A stretch of 64,000 nt of DNA from Vitellaria paradoxa (lineage: Eukaryota; Streptophyta; Magnoliopsida; Ericales; Sapotaceae). Below, piece after piece: positions 20,573 through 32,100 of the stretch. Where the stretch lies: positions 17,411,228-17,475,227 of the forward strand of contig CM034241.1 of NCBI GenBank assembly GCA_019916065.1, read 5' to 3'. Positions within the stretch are counted from its first letter, which is position 1; each line of letters begins with the position of its first letter. The notes beneath the pieces are model-generated. The model was not told where the DNA came from. It saw only the letters and a program-made list of their open reading frames with translations, and made no database searches. The translations under genes were made by a program, and so were the position numbers.

Positions 20573-23121
20573 TTTTTTTTTGGTAGTTAAGCGTTTATTT
20601 TATTACCAAAAAAATTAGATTTACAACGAGCTTGAAACTAACCCCTGAGGGTACACACCCCATTTAAAGGGTTCCAAAATACAAGACCATCTATCCTATC
20701 CATTAATAATTCCACTTACAACCCAAGTGGATAGCTTAGTAATTAAATCACCTCAAGATTTCATCTTTTCCTAACTTTGCTGGATTTGGAGTTTGGTTCT
20801 TTGATGAGTGAAATGCTTGCTCCTTAGCAGAATTAAGCTTTTGTAAACGGTCTAGGAGTAGCTTCTTTTCCCGAGCTTGGGAGAAGATTGGTGTAATACT
20901 TCCTTGCTTCAGCCTTAGCTTGGTTATGTCCTCGTCACCCTTTGGCTCTTCAATTGATTTGCCTTTCTCTTCTGCCCTTGCTAACTCTTCATCTTGACAT
21001 GATGAGAGAACTTCAAAGATGTTGGCCAGTTGTTGTAGTGTTTCCTTGTTTCCATCAACTATTGCCCGATTGCTCTTTCCTCCTTCTTTCACTTCTTGCC
21101 ATTCTTTCTTCTCTTTTTGCTCCTTAACTTTTCATTCTTGCTTGACATGTTTAGCATTACTCTTAAGCTTGGAGGGGCAAGATGAGGTGGTATGACCAAA
21201 TATTTTACAATCTTCACATCTTGTTGGCTTCCATGAAACTTCCACCGTGATTTCATAGGGGTCACCATATCCCAAATTTAACTTAAAAGATTTGGGAATA
21301 TCTATATCAACTTGAGCTTCAATATATATTCTAGCAAAGGTGAGCCTACTTTTCTTTTGTGTAAATTCATCAAAAAAGAGGGGCTTACCAATTACACTTG
21401 CCACATAATTCAATCCCTCATCCGTCCAAAGTTCAAGTGGTATATTGTAGAATTTCACCCATATTGGCAAGGATGAGAATTCCTCCTTAGTTAACTTCAT
21501 ACCCGGATGCCATCTTTTGAGAAGGATTAGTCTATTGCCACAATAGTAAGGGCCTCCATCCAATATTCTCCTTAAGGCCTCCTCATTCTTAATTTTAAAT
21601 ATGTAAAAACTATTTTCAAGTGTGACTATCTCTTCCACCTCCTCTACCCATTTTTGACTTGCCCAAATCTTAACAAAATGAAAAGAATTCCTTTTGTCAA
21701 TAAAATAACCAACTAAGGCATGATTCTAATAATTATAGCCTTGCCTTGTAATTTCAATTGGGATTTTAAGCACATTTTCTTCTATATTCACGTTGAAATG
21801 CTTTAGTTTACTGGGCTTGTTTAATTCTGTTGAAGCAAATAAACTTGACCAAGAGCACTTACTTTTTCCAGTAGCATCACCTTGAGGCTCACGGTTTGGT
21901 GGGTTGGTTTGACCCGGTCTAAACTTCACACTTGGAACCGGTGGACCAAGGCATCCTCCTTTACATCCTTGCTCATTTCCACGTGCTGTGGCAGTTTGCT
22001 TGCTTGTCTCGGTGGCAATAGGCACGGGCAGATAAGTAGACTCTAAGCTTTTATCCGTGGGCCCAATTCTTGCATTCAAGCTTGACTTTATTTGTGTACC
22101 TGTTGGGTTTTGGCTTTCACTCAATGGACTAACATCTTCTCTCTGCTCGGCAACACGTGATGTAGCAGGTGTGGTCCCATCTTTGTCCCTTGAATCACTA
22201 TTTAACTTTGTTTCCCAGCTGGCCTCAGCTGCCGCCCCACTTTTACCCAACGGCCTATTGGTTTGCTCCTTGTTACCTTTCTTATTTGCACGTGTAATGG
22301 CAGAATTCCAGCTTTCACTCTTTGGGTTTGGTGTCCGGCCTACACTTTTTGAACTTGGAGTGGTTGCAAAGTCAAACGTGGGCCCGGTCCTCCTTATTGA
22401 ATTTAAGCTTTGATTTTTTACATGGGCGGGAAGGTTACCATCTGGAGATTTTCCTGATGCATCCTTACTTGCTTCGGGTTCTCCAGCAACTTCATTGGAC
22501 GAATGAGATACTTCCAAGACTTCAGATTCATGGATGCCAACAGCATTCTTCATAGCATCTCCTGCACTATTCTTTTTGTAAGACGCAAGCATCCTCATGG
22601 GATTGCTTGTTTTCATTGGAAGCCGCTGGTACTTCCATGCTAGTTTCCATCAAGGTAGGGACCATTGGGGATGAACCAGCTTTAAGTTTCTTCAATCTAT
22701 CAGCAATCCTTGCCATGGCCTCCGGTGTTTGCTCCTCTACCCGTACTCTGCTTGCTGGCCCCCCCGGCTTTTGTTGACTCTTCATCCCAAAGGGAGAGCC
22801 CATGGATTCTTGGTTGAACATGAAGTTGCAGCCGAGATCACCAGCTTGGACATCAAAATCTTCATTAATATCATCTTCAAAATCTGACAAATTAAATTGG
22901 ACACTTGGGCTGCCATTCTTGACCAACTTTTCTTTAACCAAACTTGCATGAAACTCCTTAAGAGTTAACTTGGTAGCTGAATTCTTCCTTAACCGTGATG
23001 CTTTCCCCATAATTGTAAGCTTAGACAACAGAAAATTTTAGAGAGAGAGAAGCTCTCAACTCACCCATCTCTAGAGAGAATCCTCCAATCTTGAAAGTTC
23101 TAACTTGTCTTCTTTCTTCAG
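20573..23121 (-). mobile_element. Full-length ORF1-only retroposon O1b
   Basis: 2549 bp with 12-bp target duplications gacactcaagat (20561-20572 and 23122-23133). Minus-strand order: CT-rich 5' leader (23036-23090), ORF1 from 23010 to 20748, then the O1 tail and poly(A). There is no endonuclease or RT at all. The tail includes GGGTACACACCC (20647-20658), a possible hairpin. It is inserted in LINE-gamma ORF2. The perfect duplication and complete 5' leader argue for a true full-length insertion of an RNA without ORF2. Confidence 0.9.
20748..23010 (-). pseudogene. O1b ORF1: long N-terminus, DUF4283, zinc knuckle
   Basis: ATG at 23010 (MGKASRLRKNSATKLTLKEF). A basic N-terminus is followed by an acidic stretch (FEDDINEDFD), then a ~230-residue Ser/Pro/Lys-rich region. 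DUF4283 follows (NHALVGYFIDKRNSFHF … GGPYYCGNRLILLKRW … LPIWVKFYNIPLELW), then knuckle CEDCKIFGHTTSSC, a charged linker, and the conserved end KLLLDRLQKLNSAKEQA. A frameshift near 22590-22620 and stops near 21725 and 21130 break it. Total length is about 750 codons, longer than O1a because the N-terminus is present. Function is inferred from LINE ORF1. Confidence 0.85.
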
Positions 23122-23284
23122 GACACTCAAGATGACTCTAAAGGACTTAAACTTCAAACATTATGGAGGGATTTCCATCAAATTGGCCGAAGCAAAAGCT
23201 AAGCTTGATGCTATTCAAAATGAAAGACAAACAAGAGACAACCCGAGCTTAATAGAGGAAGAAAGTAAAACTCTTGAAGACTAC

Positions 23285-25192
23285 TGATTGCACTTGAAAA
23301 GTGCTATTACAAACTCTACTTTTGTATAGTTATTAATGTATTTAAGTAGTTTATTTTAAAATTTTATCATTATTTTATTGTTTATAGTAATTATTTTCTT
23401 AATTGCAGGAAAAAGGGCAAAATAAGTGAGATTAGCAACTATGAAATTGGCTACTGAGGAGAAAAAAATGGTCTGAACTTCAAGATGGTTGAAGTGGTGT
23501 GCAGCTGAAGTTTCAGCTTGATACCCTGTTAGTATTTTGACCATATCTTTTCACTCTCAAATCGGATTAACCTGATTCTTTTTGGGTTGGAAAGAGTACT
23601 CAAAGGGCTACAACTTTCGTGTTTTAGCCAAAGTTTGAATCCATCATCTTTGAGGTCAAAATCGCATTGGAAGTCGAGGACAGAAAACTGTCAGAAGAAA
23701 AACACAAAAAGTAAAACTTATACACTGCTATCCGGACACTTGGACACATGGAAGCTACTGTCGTTCGGACACCCCATTTGGGTGTCCGGACACCTGGGAC
23801 ACGCGGGAGCCTTTTCTTTGTTCCGTCTTTAGGGTTTTGTCCAGGGGTTATAAAAATCCTGTGAGCAGCCGTTTAGAGGAGGATCTCCTCATCTTTTTCT
23901 TTTTTTTTTTTCCATCTTTTTCTAAACTTTTAGACAGTGTTTTAGAATTTAGAACAAGAGTTTTCAATTTCTATTTCTTTTTGAAGATGTTTAACAAGAT
24001 TTGTGTAATGATTTGTGGATTCGCTTCAGCTTTCATGATTCTTCGTTATTGTTTTCATTCTTCGAAGTAAGGTACTGTTTTTGCTTATATTAATAATATT
24101 TTTATTCGTAGTTGATTTATATTCATTCTTTCTTCTCATTCTTTGATTCTTGCTTTAATGATTGGATTTAATTACATGGATTTCATTATGAATGTAGCGT
24201 AAAACCCTAGTTTTTGATTCAACGAATCAAGGAATGGTAGTTTATAAACAACGAAGAGATGTGCGTAGATCTTTCGCATGGTTTATAAAAAACTTTGCGG
24301 AGTTATCTACGATTGTAAGAATCATTTTAGTTCATTTCAAACACTTTCAAAAACGGAGACCCTTGACTACATTTTCTGTAATCATTGATAAAGGTTTTTT
24401 GATAAAAATTGATTTAATAATTTTGGGCAAATTAAAGTCGATTTATTAAACAAATCTGGTTTTGGTTGTTTGGAAAACTTTTGAAAACAATAGTTTTTTA
24501 CTATATTCTCTGTAATTACTGGTAAAAACTCTTGAATATAATTTTCTTAATAATTTTTTAACAAACCCTAGTTTAGGTTTGAAACCGAATGTTTTCTTAG
24601 AAAATCTTTCCACTTTTATTATCCATAATGAAACGTGATTTTAAAACTGAATATAGGGCATTTTTAGAACTTTAATGAGAATATTTTTCTCAATCTATAG
24701 CTCATTTGACGTGAACTATAGATTGTAATTTTAACACATCCTGTAGTGAAGTAGTAAACTACTCGAACTTATGAAATTGGATCAAGAACTTCTTAATCTT
24801 GAATTCTTTAATTCATCTTAAATTTGGTTTTTAATTAATTGTTTGTTTTCTTGAAATCTTGATTAGGTTAGAGAAATTTCTTTAATTCTTGAATTCACAT
24901 TTAAGCTTTTTAAAATTATAAAATATTTTTATTTAAGAATTTCTTTGCTTTGCAACCTCCTTTACTTAATTCTTGTTTATGTTTAGTTAAGTTTTAAACT
25001 TACCAACTTTCGAATTTAGGTAGAGAATTCTTACAATTTCCTAGTATTTGAATTTTGAACATTCTTGATAACTTAGAAACTAAACTTTTAGGTTCCCAGT
25101 GGATTCGACCTCGGACTCACCGAGTTAAAACTACACCGCACACCCTTACACTTGGGGGTTAGTTTAGACACACAACATTCTACAAGCGGTCA
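23285..25192 (+). repeat. Solo LTR, gypsy type
   Basis: 1908 bp, TGATTGCACTTG to GCGGTCA, with perfect duplications ACTAC (23280-23284, 25193-25197). The flanks join into continuous LINE-gamma ORF2 codons (LEDY then LHLALAEEAFYKQ). GGACAC words lie at 23734, 23742, 23767, 23788 and 23797. It is related to 7909-9652 and to the fragments at 2830-3724 and 25765-26509. Confidence 0.92.
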
Positions 25193-25707
25193 ACTACCTT
25201 CATCTTGCCTTAGCTGAAGAAGCCTTTTATAAGCAAAAACCGAGGGATAACTCTATTAAATTGGGGGAACAAAACACCTCTTATTTTCACAGGAAGGTTA
25301 AAGCTCACTGCTCAAGGAACAAAATCCTTTCTATCCTAGATGATCAAGATGAAATAATAGAAGACTATGAATATGTCAAAGCCACCTTTATCAACCACTA
25401 CAAGAAGCTCCTAGGGACTCCATCTCAATACCCGCAAGGTGCCAAGTCCTATGTTGAAAGCATCATGCAAACAAACTTGCCTTTGGAAATGCTAAGCTCT
25501 TTAGATGATAAAGTCACGGATGAGGAGATAAAGTCCACCTTATTTTCTTTGCCAAGTCACAAAGCACCAGGACCAGATGGTTTCACCTCTCATTTCTTTA
25601 AAAAGGCATAGAGCATTGTGGGAGATGACTTCTCAAGTGCTATAAAGTCCTTCTTCAGTTCAGGCAAGCTACTCAAGGTGATCAACTCTACTACCATTGC
25701 TTTAGTT

Positions 25708-25729
25708 ACTTACTAAAAAAAAAAAAAAG
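25708..25729 (+). repeat. Tail-only LINE insertion
   Basis: ACTTACT plus poly(A), flanked by perfect 13-bp copies of cattgctttagtt (25695-25707, 25730-25742). Confidence 0.9.
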
Positions 25730-25764
25730 CATTGCTTTAGTTCCCAAAGTCCCAAATCCAAGTA

Positions 25765-26509
25765 GTCTTTTCGCGAAGGTTGCAAAACCTTTTTCGAAGG
25801 CATTTACCTTTCAAAATCTATTTTTCTTCTATTTCGAAAACATTCGAATACGAAAATTCTTAATCAAATCCGTGTGAGATCACTGGTATGAATTTTCGTA
25901 ACCAAATTTCAAATACTTTTGAATAGAATTAAAAATCAGATTTTTATTAATATTTTGGTGTTTAATTGAGAAACTCTAGGAAACAAAGGTCTTTAACCAT
26001 ATCCGCTTGAGATTACTGGTACTGACCTTTGATTATAACATTTTCAAAACTTTTCAATTTAAACCTGCGTTTTCAAATAAACACACCCCAAGGTAAAGTA
26101 GTGGACTACCCGGACTTGATGTTGAATCAAGATTCTTACTAGTATTGAATTTCAATCCAATTTAATTTTAAGTACAATAGAGTAATTTTGAAGTTGAAAG
26201 TGTTTTGTTGATTTTATTTTAGAATTTTGCCATCTCATTTGACTCCCTTTAAAATTCTGAATGTCCTATTTAGTTTAATTTTAACTAGTTTAAATTGAAC
26301 TTGTCTTTAATTTCATTGAATCCTTAAACTTAGTAATCATAAACTTCCAAACTTAATTCTCTTTAGTTTTAAAATTCAGTCCACATCCTAAAAACTTAAA
26401 CACATTAGGCTCCCTGTGGAATTCGACCTCGGACTCACCGAGTTTAAAACTGCGACTACCCTATTGCACTTGAGAGGTAAAAAGCCCAAACACAATTTAG
26501 GGTCGGTCA
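25765..26509 (+). repeat. LTR 3' fragment, same superfamily as the solo LTRs
   Basis: Ends GGTCGGTCA, and shares the phrases GTAGTGGACTACCCGGACTT and CGACCTCGGACTCACCGAG with 24740-25130. The LTR start is missing. The left neighbour is LINE-gamma RT (plus) and the right neighbour is a minus-strand LINE, so this is a rearrangement edge rather than a clean solo LTR. Confidence 0.7.
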
Positions 26510-26936
26510 ATCAACACTATGCTTGGAGCCCTCGAAAACACCAGCACCTCCCTTGGTCCATATTTAGGAATTAATGGCCCAAGGGGGTGCCAATTGGAGA
26601 ACCATAAAGATACAGAGTCACCTCGACCCACTTTATATTTGGATATGCGGCTTGCCACTTCTCTTAATTTGAGAAGTTTTCTTCACGTCCAAGAGCAATC
26701 TGATGGAACATTCACTTCCCATAAACATCTGCCTTTGAGCAAATTAGACTTGCACCATTTCACCCACTGTGAGAAACTATCTGAACAAAGGGCCCATATG
26801 TGCCTCGTCATAGAAGCCTTGTTCCATTCATCAAGCTTACACAATCCTAGTCCCCCTTCCTTCTTTGGCTTACATACTTCATTCCAAGCAACTTTGCTGC
26901 CCCCCTTATTCAAATCAGCTCCAGTCCATAGGAACC
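26510..26936 (-). pseudogene. LINE zf-RVT fragment left of the Athila element
   Basis: Minus strand: RFLWTGADLNKGGSKVAWNE, GGLGLCKLDEWNKASMTRHI, CSDSFSQWVKWCKSNLLKG and VGRGDSVSLWFSNWHPLGP-like text, the region between RT and zf-RVT. It is directly continuous with 41317 onward once the Athila element and its GAACC duplication are removed. Confidence 0.8.
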
Positions 26937-28476
26937 TGATTGGGTTTGAGTTGTTACACATTTGTCCACTTAAATACACTTTTATACATGACATAATTGA
27001 TATGAGACAGGTGTTTTATGCAGAATTTATCCACATCTTTGGAATATGGAACATGTGTTGAATTGTGCCATAAAGAGAAGCAATTTGAGCTAAATTAAGA
27101 ATGCAAAGAAGGAGATGCTGAAGCACATCTGTTGAAGTGGATTTGTTGAGTAAAGTCATGGGAGCAGAAGAAGAATTTCCAGTTGCTGAACAAGTCGAAT
27201 TCTGGAAGGAGGAGAACATTCGAATATAGTGCCAAAGCATTCGAATGCTGTCAAAAAGAGCTCAGAGAATTTCTGGAGGAAATGCATATTCGAATACAGC
27301 CAAGCAGTATTCGAATACGAGGACCGTTGGCAGAAAACAGACTCCACGTGATTTTACAGATTCGGAGAGGGGATTGCAATCTGGAGGAGAGAGAAAGACT
27401 GGGGAATGATGGCATCACACGACCCACACCCACGAGGGGAGAACATTCGGTTAGAAGAGAGAGAAGCGAGAGGAGAGAGGGGGAGAGAGCAGCGAGGGTA
27501 GCGGGAGAAGAACTTCCTCTTCTTCCTTCTTCTTCATTCTCTGGTTTTAGAGATTTTCTGCAATTTTCTGTTGTTTTCAATTCTGATTTTCATTTTCAAA
27601 TTATTGTAATTAGATTTGAATTCTACAGCACATTTTAATTTCATTCTTGTAATTAGATTTCAATTGGAGTTAAAGAGAGAATTACATTTTTCAGCTTTGA
27701 AGTTCATGTCTCTGTTCTTCATTTTTGTTCTTCATTTTCTTAAGATGGTCGGCTAGTTCTTCTTGGGCTAAGGCAAGGATAATGACCTGTCCAATGATTT
27801 CCAAGATGCCGTTCTTAATGGATTAATTTTGAGTTCTTTGGTTATCAATCTTAGTTGTATCTTGTTACTCTTGAAATCAATGGTTCAATGTCCGATTAAC
27901 ATTTGTTTACATATTCTATCAATGAGTTCATAGAAGTTGCTGAATTCAGAACTCTTATTGCAAATATGTATGGGAGTTGCTAGAGTTAGATCTTCTATGG
28001 TTTTCATGATAGCTTATGCACATCACTTGTTTGATCCATGGCTTGTATCATTTGAAATTAATTTTCTCCAAACCTTAGAGCAACTAAAATTGATGATCTA
28101 TTCACTCTTGGTATTTTGAGATTGATTTGGATAGGCATTAGAATTGCCTTGCCCATCTTTTTAATATCAAGTTTTAGTTAAGTTTAGTTTTCATTTCAAA
28201 ATCCATTACCAAAGCATCAAAAATTCCAAACCAGATTTTCAATTATGTTTACCATTTATGTGAGCCATGTTTTGCCTCTTTAATCCACTTGATTCAAACA
28301 TGATTTTGCTCCTTAGATCCCTGTGGATATGACCTGGTTCTTACCAGTTAATTGTGCTACAAGGAAACCTTGCACTTGGGGGAGTTTGTCTTGATTTTCC
28401 TTACTCAACACTTTAGGAATCTGAATTTGCATTTTTATTTACATTTGAGAGTGAGGTAATTGAGCAAAAACAAGCA
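26937..28476 (+). repeat. Athila 5' LTR
   Basis: 1540 bp, TGATTGGG to CAAGCA. ATTCGAAT palindromes at 27218, 27239, 27288 and 27309 (spacings 21, 49, 21). It differs from the 3' LTR at 28000, 28334, 28379 and 28400. The open frames at 27183-27638 occur identically in both LTRs and show no coding features. Confidence 0.95.
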
Positions 28477-28482
28477 CAATTT

Positions 28483-28500
28483 TGGCGCCGTTGCCGGGGA
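28483..28500 (+). promoter_or_regulatory. Primer-binding site for tRNA-Asp
   Basis: TGGCGCCGTTGCCGGGGA, six bases after the LTR end, is the complement of the 3' end of plant tRNA-Asp. It primes minus-strand DNA synthesis. Confidence 0.93.
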
Positions 28501-29153
28501 TCTTTGACAAGCAATGGTGTTTTGAACTCTTGGAGCAAGGATTGGCAACATTACTCACCACCATCTTCAACAACAAAGCTACTCAAGGCATTGGGTAATT
28601 TTGTTCCATTCTTATTTCTACCTCTAGTTTCATTTTTATAGGTTTTAGTTTTTAGTTTTTAGTGTTTAAATTGTAGTTTCTGATTTTGAAAAGAAAAAAA
28701 ATCTGAGTTACTGTTTTATTTTGTTTTGAATATCTAAATTTCTGAGTTGTTGGTTTTCCTTACTGAAATTTGATTGCTGGAAGTTTGATATTCAAATCTG
28801 CTGCATGAGATATTTGAATGCCTGAGTTTGTCTCTGAAATTCTGATCTGTTTTGCTGCTAAGTTTTGAACCAAGTTGCTGAATCTGATGTCTGCAATCTG
28901 TTTTCTGAATTTCTGATTCGAATCTGTTGCATCTAATATTCAAATTGCTGCATCTTGTCTCTGAAAAATCTGATTTCATTGGCTGAAATTCACCTTTGAA
29001 TTATTGTTTGACTTGCTGAAAATTTGCATGGAATTGCTGCATATTCTGCTGCAAGTTGTTAGGGAAGAGCTCTGATTTCTCTTTGTGAATTGGTGATTTA
29101 GTTGTGAAGTTTTAAGGTTTTGTGAGTGTCATTTTGAAGCTGAATTTTTGTGC
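28501..29153 (+). other. Athila 5' untranslated leader
   Basis: T-rich stretch of 653 bp between the primer site and the gag ATG. It contains repeated words such as TTGCTG and TCTGAATT (28740-29060). I see no gene. Confidence 0.6.
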
Positions 29154-32100
29154 ATGTTGTTAAGGTCTGGTCGAATTATTGGGAAAAATTCTGATTTGCA
29201 TTCACCATCATCTCTAGCTGAATTAATTGAACTTGCTACATCTTACACATCATCTGAATCATCTGTGCACATGGATCCACCACCACCTGTTTTACCTGAA
29301 GGAAGTGCACTTGGATAGAATGATGAAATCAATCAAAATCTTCTTAGACCTCTTAGGGAATATCTTCATCCAGCTAGGCAAACAACTCCCTCATGCATTG
29401 TTCTTCCCATTGGCCATCATAATTTCAATTTTAAACCAGGAACAATTCAGCTTTTGCCAACCTTTCATGGAATGGATTCTGAAAATCCTTACATGCATAT
29501 GAAGGAATTTGAGGATGTTTGTGGGACTTGCATGGATAGGAATACAAATGAGGACATGGTTAGGCTTAAGTTGTTTCCATTTTCATTGAAAGATAAAGCA
29601 AAGATGTGGTTGAACTCATTGGAGCCTAGATCAATTGGAACTTGGAGGGACATGCAAACAAAGTTTTTAAAGAAGTATTTTCCAGCCAATAGGACAGTGA
29701 TACTTCAACAACAAATCATGAATTTTGTATGCAAGCCTAATGAAACATTTGCACATGCATGGGATAGGTTTAGAGAATTGTTGCAAGCATGTCCACATCA
29801 TGGGTTTGAGTCTTGGAGAATTGTTAACTTCTTTCATAATGCATTAACTCCAAACTTGAAAATGCTGGTTGCAACAATGTGCAATGGTGAATTCTATGAT
29901 AAGACAGCTGAAGAAGCCTTGCATTTCTTTGATTCATTGGCTGAAAATACTAAACAATGGGAGGTAGTTTCTCCATTTTCTGAGTTTTCTGACAGCATAG
30001 GTGCAAGAGGAAAGTTTCATCTCAGTGACACTGATGATCTTGGTGCTCGATTGGCTGCATTGTCAAAGAAAGTGGAGTTGATGGAGCAAGAGAAGCAAGG
30101 ATTGAAGAAAAAGAAAGTTAACTGTGTGTTATGTGAAACCTCGGATCACAAGACAGACGATTGTCCCACACTCCCAGCTTTTAAAGAAGTTCTTTATGGT
30201 CAAGTAAATCCCCCACCAGCTGCAAGAAATTACAACTCAAACCAGGGGGTGAACAACTTTGCTTCAGGAAATCAGCCATATTCGAATGCTTACAATGCTG
30301 GATATAGAGGCCATTCGAATACATCCTGGAGAGCTGAGGCACAACACCAGCAGCAGCAGCAACCTCAACAACCTTTTTCACCTCAACCATTTCATTCCCA
30401 GCCTTATCAACCTCAGCAGAACACAAACTCTTACCAGCCACCTCACAAAAGATCATTGGAAGACACCTTGCAACAATTCATGCAAGGACAAATTGGAACC
30501 AACAACCAAAATTCAAAGTTCCAAGATCAAACTAATAGGGCTATGGAAGACATTCGGAGTCAATTGTCAAAACTCACTCAAGCCTTAACTTTGAGAGAAA
30601 CAGGAAAGCTTCCATCTCAGCCCAAACCAAACCCCACTGGGCAAGTGCACTTCAGTGAATCATCTTCTTCAAGTGCAAATGAGAATTTGGAACATGTGCA
30701 AGCTATTTCAACATTGAGAAGTGGGAAACAGATCTTGAAACCAGATTATATTCCAATTGAAGAGGCAAATGAGCAAAATATGTTGGAAGATGAGGAAGAA
30801 ATTAAGCACAACAGCAGCAGCAGCAACAAAGCAATTGAACAACAGCTGCTCACCAAAACAGAAGCTGAATTGCAGCAAAAGCAGCTGTTAAAAGAGCAAA
30901 AACAGCAGCTGCACAGTAGACAAGAAATTGAGGAACAGCAAGAAAATGAACAGAAACAAAATCTGGACAGCATAGGAAAAGCTACACAGAAACAGCAGCT
31001 GAACAACTTTGAGCAGAATAGCAAAATTCAGAAGCAAGATCAGGTAAATTCTGAGAATGCAATTGAGTTTTCTGAAAATAAAACCAAGGATTTTGATAAA
31101 AACCAGCTGGATAAGAGTGAAAAAATTTCTGGAAAAGAGAAGATTTCAAAAGAAAACCAGCTGGACAGCCCTGATTTCATTCCAAAAATTCCTTTTCCTC
31201 AAAGATTGAACAAAGGAAAGAAAGAAAATCTGAATTCTGAAATTTATGAGCTTTTCAAACAAGTAAGAATAAACATTCCTTTGCTTGATGCCATTAAACA
31301 AAATCCATCTTATGGAAAGTTTTTGAAAGATTTGTGCACTGTCAAAAGGAGAATGAATGTCAAAGAGAGGGCATTTTTAACTGAACAAGTGAGCTCAATT
31401 TTGCAATTCAAAACCCCTCCAAAATATAAAGATCCAGGGTGTCCTACAATTGCATGCATCATTGGGGAAAAGATGGTAGATAGAGCTTTGTTGGATTTGG
31501 GAGCAAGTGTCAATCTTTTGCCATTTTCTGTGTACCAACAACTTGGATTAGGTGAGCTTAGACCTACTAGGGTGACACTTCAATTAGCAGATAGGTCAGT
31601 CAAAGTCCCTAGAGGTATTGTGGAGGATGTCCTAATTCAAGTGGAGCATTTTGTCTTCCCAGTAGACTTCATAGTGCTTGATACCCAACCAATTCAAGGT
31701 CCACAACCAGCTGTCCCAGTCATTCTAGGACGACCATTTTTGGCCACTTCTAATGCTTTGATAAATTGTAGGACTGGAGTCATTAAGTTGTCTTTTGGTA
31801 ACATGACAATTGAAAAGAATATCTTTAATGTGACCAAACAGCCAAGTGACCATGAGGAGATAGAAGAAGTGGATTTTATTCAAATAGCCATACAAGAGCA
31901 CTTTGATAGAGAGTACTTAGATGACCCACTGGAAAGAGCTTTAGTGAACAGTGATCAAGTAGATTTCCTAGATGATTGTGATTTGGAAAATGTTGGTGGA
32001 GGAGAATGTGAGGAAATGAAAGAATCAATGATGTTAGTGAATCAGTGGAGGCCCACTTTTGAGTCCTTAGAGCTGCCCACAGTCAAAACAGAATCATCCT

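Larger units (their letters stand above)
17506..25764 (+). mobile_element. LINE-gamma (plus strand), two ORFs, heavily interrupted
   Basis: Begins with the leader GAGCTTCTCTCACTACTTTC (about 17515) shared with other LINE 5' ends here, then ORF1 (17547-19566) and ORF2 (19710 on). A full-length ORF1-only element (20573-23121), a solo LTR (23285-25192) and two tail-only insertions lie inside. It is cut at about 25764, within RT, by an LTR fragment. Confidence 0.85.
19710..25764 (+). pseudogene. LINE-gamma ORF2: endonuclease, linker and early RT, in pieces
   Basis: Pieces: 19710-20572 endonuclease (MNFVAWNVRGLNWPLKQVEV, LLETKV, WAILGDFNVVKN, and TSDHSPAVI); 23122-23284 linker; 25193-25764 linker and RT (IKLGEQNTSYFHRKVKAHC, LFSLPSHKAPGPDGFTSHFF). 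Stops occur after KRGGR (20178-20180), in CL*TWNN and after FFKKA. The three insertions lie between the pieces in the correct order, so their removal gives a collinear LINE. The catalytic RT block and zf-RVT are missing. Confidence 0.85.

Noticed and set aside
27183..27638. 151-codon frame, repeated at 40023-40478
   Set aside because: It lies entirely within the Athila LTR and is duplicated only because the LTR is; no domain and no independent support.
29227..29502. Frame overlapping gag
   Set aside because: Out of frame with gag and rich in His/Leu from the same bases; it is a shadow of the real gag-pol frame.
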